This document shows positions 39,401 through 51,400 of a DNA stretch of 64,000 bases, piece by piece (position 1 is the first letter of the stretch; the number at the start of each line of letters is the position of its first letter). Where the stretch lies: contig NC_054866.1 of NCBI RefSeq assembly GCF_018320785.1, positions 37,363,000 through 37,426,999 on the forward strand. The letters are read 5' to 3'. This DNA comes from Cheilinus undulatus. Its lineage: Eukaryota; Chordata; Actinopteri; Labriformes; Labridae. The notes beneath the pieces are model-generated. The model ran no database searches, was not told where the DNA came from, and saw nothing but the letters and a program-made list of their open reading frames with translations. The position numbers were made by a program, and so were the translations under genes.

Positions 39401-42400
39401 ATTTTTAAATCTCCCAGTATTTATCACCATGTGTGAGGATTTTAAAAATCTTTCATTGTGTGCCAGGCTTAAAGTATGATTTATGCTCTACATTTGAAAT
39501 GCAAACAGATACCAACAGAGATTTGTCGTATTTCTGCTCATTCTCTCCTAACTTTCAAATATGAATTAAATATCACAATACCATCAGTAATCTTGGGGTT
39601 TTAATTTTCATTAAAACCTCCATAAATGGAATTCATTTCCATTTTTAAGAAATGTGTATTCCAAAAGAAAATTCCATCAGAGTGAAAGAATGATCTAAGG
39701 TTCAAAGGATGAAAACATGGAGAGGTGAGAGAAACAAGCATCCTCTGATCTTACAGGGGCTTAACTTTAACTCAAGCCTTCTTTGTGAATCTTTATCTAC
39801 ATCTCTGAGGGCCTCTGAAGTGGAGCCAGAACCCCATCAAACCACGACCAGAGGTGATGTCATCTTCATTGGTTAAGGCGGTCCTCTCTGGCTCTCACAT
39901 AAGCAGCTGGCGTAAAGCCTGCAAAGCTGCACACAGAGTTAGCTGAGTGAAATAAATACATAAGGAACAAGTATGCACATGCACAGGACTGTAGGTCCCA
40001 GTAAAATTTAAATATGGGTACTGTGATGGTTATGTGCCTCCTTCAAGTGTAATTGCACAAATGTTACAAGCAAGGGCTGCCACTGAGTCCCAATGACCTT
40101 GACCTATTTTTATAGATTTATTTTGGGGCTGTTTTTGCATTTATTGGAAAGATAGGACAGTGGATACCGGAAAGAGCCGAAAACACAGACGAGAGTGGGA
40201 AATGGCGTGATGAAAGAGCCCCAGGCTGGACTTGAGCCCGGACGTAACCACTGGACCATCCGCACCCCTGAGTTCTCCTTAGTTCATCCTTGAATCAGAA
40301 TGAACATTTTGGCAAAGTTTGAAGAAAATACCTGCGAGAATTCTCAGAATGAAGATTTGTGCAGGGTTGGAAGAAAAGCCCTTAAAAAGTTGTTTAGATA
40401 TAATATTCACAAGAATGACATTAAAAGCAAGAGATGAACTTTAGGTCCAATCACCTTGATGTTTGGCATATGATGTAAAAAAATCCAATCAGTTCATCAG
40501 ACTTGAAAAGGGTGAAGGTGAACATTTGTGCAAGTATGAAGAAAAGTAGTCAAAGTCAGCATAAGTCAGGGGATGGATACAAAAAACATTGAAAGTGAGT
40601 GAACATCCCCCAGAGTTCAGTTAAATCCATCAACAAGAAATGGAAGGATTATGGCACATGTGTAAACCTGCCTAGATCAGGCCATCCTCACAAACTGAGA
40701 GACTGTGCAAGGATGAGTCTTGTGAGAGAGGCCACCAAGGCAACTAGTAGCTATACTACTCTGAAGGAGTTACAAGCTTCAGCAGCTGAGATGGGAGAGA
40801 CTCTGCATGCAGCAACTGTTGCCCGGGTTCATCAACGGTCAAAGCTTTATGGGAGAGTGGCAAAGAGTAAGCCATTGTTGGAGAAAACTCAGATTAAATC
40901 TGGACTAGAGTTCACCAAGAGGCATGTGGGAGACTCCACGGATAAATGGGAGAAAGTTCTTTGGTCTGATGACACTAAAGTGGTGCCTTTTGGCCATCAG
41001 ACAGGACGCTGTGTTGGACGGACACCAAACACGGCACAGCGCCGTGCACAAATGCACCATCCCCACAGTGAAGCATGGTGGTGGCAGCATCATGCTGTGG
41101 GGATGCTTCTCATCAGCCAGCAAGACAGTGACCCAAAGCATGCAGCAGAAGTTACTCAGAAATGGTTTGAAGACGACAAGGTGAATGTTCTGGAATGGCT
41201 GAGTCAAATTCGATCCTGTGCTGTGACTGAAGCCAAAGGTGCATCCACTAAATACTGACTTGATTTTACATCTTGTTAAATAAAAGCAGTGACTTCCATG
41301 ATATCCTTGTGCGTAACCAAGCTCCTCCAAGCTGTAGCTGTGTATTTAACAGACAGACAGGAGAGGTTATGATTGATGTTTCAATGTGTTTTAATGTTTT
41401 ATGTCAATGTTTTATAGCTTTGACTTAACCAAGACTTACTAATCTTTCTTTGGTGAACCACAGAAAAGGACTGTATTGTCTAATAGTCCTTCAGGATGTA
41501 CTTTAAGGGATGTTTTAATTCTCTACTTTCAATATTTTGCTTAACATGATTTTCTCACACACAAAAATGTCTTTGACAAGTATCTGGAAGCAAATTTACT
41601 TCCCCCCTTAATTGAGAAATTATGAATCTGGCCTCTCACCCCACCCATCCACTTACATTGTGAAAGAGATGTCTGTAAATCAGAGTTTTATTCTCCAAGC
41701 ACATCAACCTCCTAGGACAAACACTTTAAAAATCTTATTTAAATCAAGATTTCCTAACTTTACACAAGTTCACTTGGAGCTGACTCCAGAGCTGTTTTCT
41801 TCCATGGACATGTACCAAATCTTGCTTACTGGGGGTGCGCTTGAACCTCTAATTTAAGTGCACAGACATCTACTCCTTTAGAAGAGGAACATAAAAACTC
41901 TCAAGTGACACACTTCGCTCACAGCACAGTATGGATAAGGTCGGTGATTTTAGGGGATATTAACATGAGAGAAAACACATATTTGAGTCTGAAAGAATTC
42001 CTGACATGCATTTGTACAGTATCTGACTTCCTTGACTTTAATCCACATGAGGGGAACTGGTCTTTGTTTCCGAGCCTGATCTGAGCTCGGTCACGTTTGT
42101 TACAAAGAGCCGCCGGAGGAGTGTCATGCTCGTTAATCTGTGTGGGGCCACTTTCCCACAGAACCAGCTCTCTGCTCTGCTGCTGTCTGGGCAGCTTGGA
42201 GCAGCTGGAGCAGCCCTGTGGGACTCAAACTCTCCTCATTATACTTTTCTCTCACTTCACAGCCTTTTCCAATTCTAACACCTTGTTGTTTTCTCTGCTC
42301 TCGTCCTAACTTTCACTGTCCTTTCTTTCTCTCCCTCCGACACACTGACCTCCAGCCAGCTCTCCTTCCTCTCCTCGATGTGAAGGAGACTGACGTCAGC

Positions 42401-45400
42401 CTCTGTCTTTAAGGTCTCCTCACTTGTCTCTTCCATATGGAGGCAATTTCCATCCTTTTCTCTTTCACTTTCTCTCCGCAGCCATTAGCTTGCAAACACA
42501 TTTCAGCACACGTTAAATAAACAACCAGATTACTTCTTCACACTCCTGCAACCACTTTGCTCTCAAGTGAACCATAATCTCTGGCTTTACAGACTCAGCG
42601 GATATATTAATCTCTTTGTGGAATAATATCCACAGCCAGACAAATAATGGGTTCCAAAAATGCTTTGTTATAATGTCTGTGTTTATTCCATTAGTATTAA
42701 TGTGTGTTTGCTTAACTCATAGAGAATCTCGCCCTTCCAAATGCAACAATGAATAATTCTGTAAAATGGAACAAGGTGTGGTAATTATGAGCAATAACAA
42801 AATGTGCTCATTGAGGTAAATGTTAATGTTGGATCAATTTGAGCTGACCATGCCAGACTTTTTCAATGATAGACGCTTCATTGTCTCCACCTCTGCTGGT
42901 TTAAACCAAAAAGATTCTTTGAAATAACTGTTCTTTACATTCTCGTGAACATACATCCACAGTGTTTAAAATACAACATGTTTGTCAGTGTGGTTGCAAG
43001 CCATGGACACATGTACATCTAAATATGTATATGTATAAAAAGCCTGATTTTAGGCCTCTGTACACCCTCTTGTTTCTTTAGGCTGACTGTGGTGGCTGGC
43101 CCTTGGGTGAAAATGTTACTGAGCTCCCAGTCTGCGGTTTGTGGTATCCAGAAGCTGAGACTACAGCCCACTTTACAAGCTGCTCTTCTGTACGTTCCTC
43201 TTCTTCCTTTTTTCAGTCAATATTTTGACTGTTAAAACCATAATGACATATAGAGACACAGGAAAAACTGCATTTGGGTTGACTACCATTGAGAGAGCAC
43301 TATGTCTGCACTTTCACACATGCACTAACTTCCCAAAAATTTTTCAGGGTGAGCTGCATGTGTAAATCCAACTGATATTTTTCTGAAATGTAACCCTGAA
43401 CTTTCTATGCGAGCCTCCTAGCAAAGTTTCCATGTGAAATTGGGGTGCGATAATTCATGAATGCAAGGCTGCCCATAAGTGGGGATAAAGGGGGAAGTTT
43501 TCTGGGGTCCAGCCGCATTGGTGGGGGGCAATGAAGTTTGGCAAAAATACAGTCCATGCTGATTCTTTAGGTTTTAATGTTTGTTGCTTACGAGGATATG
43601 GACCTTTTTCTTCTTAAAATTGTATGTGCTGTTTTCTTTTCGTAATATTAATCTCATGTGCCAGCCCAACTTTACTACTGGGTAATACTGTCTGCCGTTA
43701 GGAAACTGGAGAAGAAAGGCTGATTAACTAAGCCGAACAAAAAAAAAATTACTTATTAACCAACTTTTTTCAGTCAGCTCAAAGTTTATCTGAGCCTGGC
43801 CTTGGAGGTGAGAGGTGGCCAGGATGCTGAACATTGCATTAATATTATTAAATCAGGTTTGATTGAGTCTATGAGGCCCTGTAAATTCTGTGGTGAGGCT
43901 TGTGTGAATGTAGCAGCGACTATGCCGGAAAATGTATTCTGGGAAAGTGGGCAGCGTTCAAGTGCTTCCTTGTCTTTTCTGCTCCTCAGTATATTTTTCC
44001 ATTTAGTCACAGATACTGTGAATATGTTGTGTGGCACTAAGAGCATACTGTCTAGCAGTTACTATGTGCCTCTGTAAGGTAACAATTGCTGATCAATGCA
44101 AGTACTTTAGTGCTTATGTTTTCAGATGCTTAGCAAAACAAGAGGAGTCTGGCTGCAGACTGCACATCTCTGATGGTCCCTCTAGCAGACCGTTCGTTTT
44201 ATATACAGACATATATACATGCTAAACTTTAGAAATAAAATCAGATTAAACTTCCATTTGATGTTATAGTAAAAAAAAAAACCTGATAACAAAATGTTTA
44301 GTAAAATTGAGTAAAAAGTCTGCTTACAGGAGAAAAGCTTTTGTCTAATGCTGATGTGCACCTGGACAGGCACCTGGTGCACTTTCCACAGCCTGATCCA
44401 GCTCACCACATATTGGCTGCCTGGGACTTGGTTGCCTCAACGAGGCCATGGGGGTGGCCATGTGCCCCTTTGCAGGGTCAGTAGGGACTTGATTTTTTGC
44501 ATTGTGAAAACACAACAATGTTTTGAGATTTTTGTAAAGGTAATTTAAATACCTAAGAAGAAAACAAAAACAAGTACTCCACACCTTTAACTCAACTAAT
44601 GATCTGAGCAACTTTCTCTTGAATTGGATTAATATTTCACTCAGAGCATCAGTGTTTTGACTGTAGTAATAAAGGTGTGTACTTTGTTCAACACTGGTTT
44701 TAACAGCCACATAAAGACAGTGGCAAATAAGCCTATAAAAACTCTTAAAGGAAAATAGTTGACCTTTTCAAAATGCTTCAGTTGGTAGAATGCAACTGAA
44801 TTGAGTTTATTCAACCCAGTTTACCAAGCTGCGGGACGTTGATCTGTGACTTGAATTAAGTTTATTAAAAAGAACCCTGCATGATCAGACAAGTTCATCT
44901 TGTTGGATAGATATTTGTATCTCTCAAATGTATATTGAACTAAAAATTTCACTAAATATCCCAGATATCTGTATTTGGGTAAATTTGAGCTCACAAACTC
45001 ACCGGGAGGCCACCATGTTTTGGTCCGCACTGGTAGTGTGACATCACAGTTCCGCGGCGCTCCTCAACGTTGCTATGCAGTAACCGTTTTTCAGACGGTT
45101 TAGCTGCTTGCAGCTGTTTCTGACACAAACTTGCTGCATGTTGGTTTTGTCTCCCTGCTGTCAAAGCTCTGTCATTCATCCTACGTTTTACCTCAATAAA
45201 ACTCCCTACAAGTGACTGGATTCAGTGTGTAGTGGAAGCGTGCCGGGTTCTTTTTAAAATAAAAGCATTATGTACATACGAATGGAGTTTGTCCAAAGAA
45301 ATGCTAAAGTTGACTTTTACTTTGAAAAGCGCAAACCGGAAGTGCTTTCATTCTTTGTTTATCTTTACCTGAACTATGTGGAAACAGAAAGCTTCATAAA

Positions 45401-48400
45401 GAGTAGATGTTCGGGAAACAACTTTATTAAACAGACATTTTAGCTCATGGCCTTCATCTGGTTCATCAAGAAACGGATTTCAAACATATTCTGCAGATGT
45501 GGACATTAATGTTTGCTACAACAAGGTAAATATAGCCCTGTATTTATCATTTTCCTGTCTAGATGGACCTATAACTGCTCATGGTGCAAACAAAAAATAG
45601 AAGAGACTTCAAATTTTCAAATTCTTCGTGTCTGAGATGTGCTGCGTTTCTGAGATGCAGCCCTAACACTGGAACCTTGCAAAGCAGACGGATACGCCCA
45701 TTTCTGTGTTTCTCACTGGCAAATCCATCTTGCATCTGAATCGTTTGGGCCAGGTTAGAAAGTGACAGAACCACTCAGCAACCAAGGGCAGTACTTTTAG
45801 GCGCAGCGGAGTTGTGACGTGATAATAATAATCCATTTTAATTATAAGCACTTTTCTCAACACTCAAGGTCACTTTACAGATAAAAACAGCAACAGTAAG
45901 CAAGCAGCAACAAGAGGTCGATGCAATTATAGCAGAAGACACTAGTGTTGATACTGCTAAAGTGTCAGTTTTATCAGAACTTTTTTAATTCATTTATTTT
46001 TTTAAAGATTTATTTTTGGGCCTTTTCGTGCCTTTATTAGACAGAGGGGGGCAGTGGGTAGACTTTGAAACAGGGACGAGAGAGTGAGGAGAGACATGCG
46101 GCAAAGGGCTACAGGCCGGATTCGAACCCAGGCCGCCGTTCAAAGCCTCTGCCCTTTCCCTAGTGAGTTTTTTAGTTCAATATACATACTAGAGACACAA
46201 ATATCTATCCAACAAGGTGAACTTGTCTGATCATGCAGGGTTCCTTTTAACTTAATTCCCCTGCTTTTTACTACTTGAAGCTTTTTGTTTAAAGTAGGTC
46301 CACAATTGTCTGTTAAGAGCATTTTGTCTAAAAAAATATACAGCAGGAATCAAAGGTTTTCTATCTAAAGAGGACTCAGAGACACTTGTTAATGTTTCTA
46401 CTTTTAGCAGGCTGGATTATTGCAGGTGTCCTCACCTACACCAGGAAGTAGGACACATTTTACCAGTCCCTTCTACACTTGCTTCCTGTGAGTCAATGGA
46501 TATCTGACACTAATAATTATTGATTCTTTAAACCTTGAACCTGATAAGCTAATAACCATAGATGGGTGCATGTGCATGCAGCGACTGGCAGAAATGAGTT
46601 GTTACGTTTGTCTGTCTTCGTTTTAAGTCTTTGGTCAATTGTGTTGTTACATGTGTTTATGTGTTTTATGTGGCTTGTATGTTTCTTATGCTCCCCATAC
46701 TTTTGCACACTGAATCACCCTTACTGGGGACAAATAAAGTTCTTGATTGATTGATAATAAATCTCCACACCTACATGTGACTCACCTGAGACAACAGGGG
46801 CAAAGGTTGTTATTCTGCCTCACTGAGACGAGATATGCAGTGAGAGACAGACATACAGACCCAACGCCTGGCTTAAACCAAACAGCTGAAGGAGAGGAAT
46901 ACTGAGAAAACAAAGAATGTATGCACTTTAATCCACTACTGAATCTACAAACAGAAGAAAAGCAAAGAAAAGGAATCAAATGGAAACTTAAAGGGCAATG
47001 GAATGACTCTCTGCTGCGTCTTTAGCTCTGCTCTGAGATAAAATGGCATCCAAGTTAGAAGAAGAGCTTTGCTGTCCGATCTGCCTTGACATCTTTAAAG
47101 ATCCGGTCATCCTGTCGTGCTGCCACAGCTTCTGCAGAGTGTGTGCGGAGAACTGCTGGAAGGGGAAGAAGAACAAGGAGTGTCCAGTTTGTAAGAGCAG
47201 ACATCAAAAGGGATCTTTACCTTCTAACTTTGCTTTAAAGGGTCTGTGTGAGAGATTTCTACAGGAGAGAGCCCAGAGAGCTTCAGGGTCTCTCTGCAGT
47301 CTGCACTCTGAGGAACTCAAACTCTTCTGCTTGGACCATGATGAGCTGCTGTGTGTCGTCTGCAGAGATTCCGAAAAACACCGCAACCACAGATTCCAAC
47401 CCATCGATGAAGCAGCTCAACAACACAAGAAGAAACTTCAGGAAACTGTCAAGTCCCTAAAGAAGAAGCTAAAGGTTTGTGAAAAAGTGAAACTGAAGTT
47501 TGATCAAATTTCTGGACATATTCAGGTCCAGGCCCAAAACACGGAGTGGCAGATAAAGGAGCAGTTTAAGAAGCTCCACCGGTTTCTTGAAGAGGAAGAG
47601 AGAACCAGGCTGCGTGCACTGAGGGAGGAAGAGGAGCAGAAGAGTCAAAAGATGAACAAGAAGATGGAGGCTCTGAGCAGAGAGATAGCAGCTCTTTCAA
47701 ACACAATCAGAGCCACAGAGGATGAGCTGACAGCTGAAGGCATCCCATTCCTGAAAAACTACAAGCCTGCATTGGAAAGAGCTCAGCAGTGCCCCCTGCC
47801 GGAAGACCCCCAGATGCCTTCAGGAGCTCTGATAGACCAGGCCAAACACCTGGGCAACCTGAGCTTCAACATCTGGACCAAGATGAAGGACATGATCTCC
47901 TACACTCCTGTCATTCTGGACCCAAACACTATGGGCTCAGAGCTCATCCTGTCTGATGATCTGACCAGCGTGAGAAGAGGAAAGAAACAGCAGCTTCCTG
48001 ATAACCCAGAGAGGTTTGATCATTTCTGCTCCATCCTGGGCTCTGAGGGCTTTAACTCAGGGACTCACAGCTGGGAGGTCGAGGTTGGAGACAGTACTAA
48101 CTGGTCACTGGGCGTGTTAGCCGAGTCTGCTGAGAGGAAGAGTTTCATACGGTCTGGATTATGGGCAGTATGGTTCAGTGATGATACATACAGAGCACTC
48201 TCCACACATTCAAACACTGATCTCTCAGTGAAGAAGCAGCCAAAGAGGATCAAAGTGACTCTGGACTATAATGGAGGAACACTATCGTTCTCTGATCCTG
48301 ATACTAACACACATTTACACACTTTCACTCATACTTTCACTGAGAGGATATTTCCGTACATTTACTCTTTTTATAGAGCGAAGATTTTACCAGAGGTCTT

Positions 48401-51400
48401 TGTGACTGTGGAACAAAACGAGTGAAGATGATGAAGATGACATGATGCTGATGGGAACTAAGATAAAGACAATGATGCTGATTATCATGGAGATTAAAAC
48501 AATGATGCTGATGTAGATAAAGACATTGAGGATGATGATGATGGAGATGATGATGCTGCTGGAGATAAAGACAATGATGCTGATGATGATGGAGATAAAG
48601 ACAATGACGATGATGCTGATGATGATGGAGATGATGATGCTGCTGATGATGGAAATAAAGACAATGACGCTGATGATTATCATGGAGATAAAGACAATGG
48701 TGATGATAATGATGATGATGATGATTATGATGGAGATGATGATGCTGCTGGAGATAAAGACAATGATGCTGATGAAAATCATGGAGATAAAGACAATAGT
48801 GATGATAATGATGATGATGATTATGATGGATGCTGATGATGGAGATAAAGACAATAATAATGATGATGATAGAGATAATGATGAGAGTGATAGATAGATA
48901 AACTTTATTGTCCCATTCAGGAAAACAATGATAACAACGATGTTTATGTTGAAAATGATGATGCTGATGGTGACAGTGATGATGCTGATGATGACAAATA
49001 ATGACAATGATGATGAAGATTATGCTGCTGCCTTGAATGTTCTCAGTCTTCCCATTTATGATTGTTTTCGTTATAATGCTGTGAGGATGACTGGATGGCA
49101 TTACTAATGAACAAGAAACATTGAGAAATTTGGAGGAAAGTAAATTAATCAAGCAAAGAAGATAAAGTGAAATATCACAAAATTGTTGCAGTAATGTGAT
49201 TTGTGGATATCTTTTAGTAAGGGATGAACATTTGGCCAAATTGGTTTGTGCTTTGATCTCAAAAATCTTAAAATCTTATCCCTTGGTCTGAGTGGAAATT
49301 ATGTCCAAATTGGAAAAAAATCCTTTAAGTGTTCATGGGATTTGTTCACAAGAATGGCCTGGATAGAGATCTATGTATAGATGGTCAACATTCAGTATGG
49401 ATGGACAACTCGAAAAAACAAAAAAAAAGTGCCTCAGGCCTCCACCCATGACTGGCATGTCAATAAAAAACTCAATATATTTTTGAACTTTCTATATATT
49501 TAAGCAACAAGTTGACTTGATCCATATTGGTTTGTAAACCTTTTACTTGAAAATGTTTTGCACAGACTGTTTCCTTTCATCACTTGTTTTGTTGCTGCTG
49601 TGAATACATTTTCTAATTTGTTGCAACATTTGGAATTTGAAATATTAGATTCATTAAGTTTTGAGAAATGTTGTAGCATTGGTTAGGCCACAGACGCTAT
49701 CATAATTGTTTTAGATACGAAAAAAGAATTAAAAAATTAAAAGACAGAAAGTTGATTTTTAGTCTGTCTTTTTTTTTAATCATTAAGGAATCTCTGAACT
49801 TAATAGAGACTAGTCATTATTGAGTATTTTTGTCAGGATTGTGGTAAACAACATTTCTTCACAGGTAAGCTCCCCTCCAGAGTTCAGCTTGTTAACAGCA
49901 TCATCCATGAATAGTTTATCAGGTTGAACATAAAAGAAATTGTGTTTGGTGTAGGCCAATTAATCAGTGAAGGTTTATGCTCTGAATAATACAAGAAAAC
50001 CATTTACACTCAATGTAATAAATGCATTTTGCACAGAGAACTTGGGACGCTGTTGCATCCACTATTTCCTCCATCATTTCTTGGATGTCTGTCTCTTGAA
50101 TCTCCCAGCCCATCTGCCATCAGATGGCAGCTACAGCTGTGTGTTTGTGTTGTGAGTGCTCTAAAGCAGTGGTTTTCAAACATTTTTGCTCAAGGCACAT
50201 CAAGCCAAAACCTCAAAACCATATTCATATCCATACAAAATAGCTTCTTTAAAAGATGTTACAGTAGCTTTAGTTGTTGTATAGCTGTAGTAATAAAGTA
50301 TGGTTTTATAAATTCCCACGGCACATAGACACTTGCCTCAAAACACACCAGTGTGCCTTGCCATATCATTTAAGAACAACTGCTCTCAACTTTGTCGCCC
50401 ATTACCCCAACACTACACAGAAGGCAAGCCAATAACAATGTAGAGGTGGTGAATGAAGTTGCAGAGGCTGCTTTGCAAAGTTATGATGACAATTTTTGCC
50501 TTTACATCAATGCTACCTGTTGCATGACACTTTAATCTCATCTACAAAAGAGTGGAGCAGAACATGCTGGTGACCTGATTACTAAATGGAGCAGTTTTGA
50601 AATGTGCATGGAGATCATACCGGTCGTTTGCTGTACTGTCTATTGTAATAGGATTGTAGCAGAATATGAACGTCACCACCATCCACTGCTCATTCATGGT
50701 TAACTGTCCTGGATTTTTCCTGCTGCATTCACATGTCAGTTCATTATAACTTGGCATGATGGAAAATTTACTTTGGGAATGGAAGGAAAAATTCAAGGGC
50801 AAGGTCATAGAGAAAAACTATGCTGTTGGTGTTCACATAAGCAGCCCACTCTGGAAAACTTCAGGAGGATTTCAGGAGTTTAGTGCAAGTGAAAGCATCA
50901 AAACAGAAAACAATAAGGTAAGTTGTATATTCTAATCCTCTTTTTAAAGAAAGGTTTGAATGCACGCAAGGAAAATAACAGAACCACAGAGTGCAGAATC
51001 ACTATAAACAGTCCATTAATGAATTTCCCTCTAAAGTTGCCTTTTTATCTTAACCCAGAACAACTTTATGGTTAAATCAAGAGACCAACCCCTGCACAGA
51101 AGCTGGTTACAAGACTACAAACCACTAAAAATAAAGAAAAAGTCACTGATGTGGGTAAAGCCACCTTGTGCTGCTAAGGGGACACAGATGAACACATGGC
51201 CTTTATTTAATTCCCTATGATATTGTGTGAAAGAGTAACACCATGTGAAAAAAACTAAATTACTAAAAGGCATGGATATAAAACTCACCCTCACGACACT
51301 CCTCTCCCACGAATCCTGGGCAGCATCTCCACTCCAGTGCACTGACCTGCTTGTAGGCCACCTTGAAGGACGGCCGGATCAGCGTCCTGTAGCTGAACAA

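Noticed and set aside
40905-41330. 141-codon minus frame
   Set aside because: Antisense shadow of the Tc1-like transposase remnant.
48337-49239. 300-codon and 206-codon minus frames and a 123-codon plus frame
   Set aside because: Products of the GAT/CAT repeat, which rarely forms stops. The His/Ile- and Met-rich translations are not protein-like.
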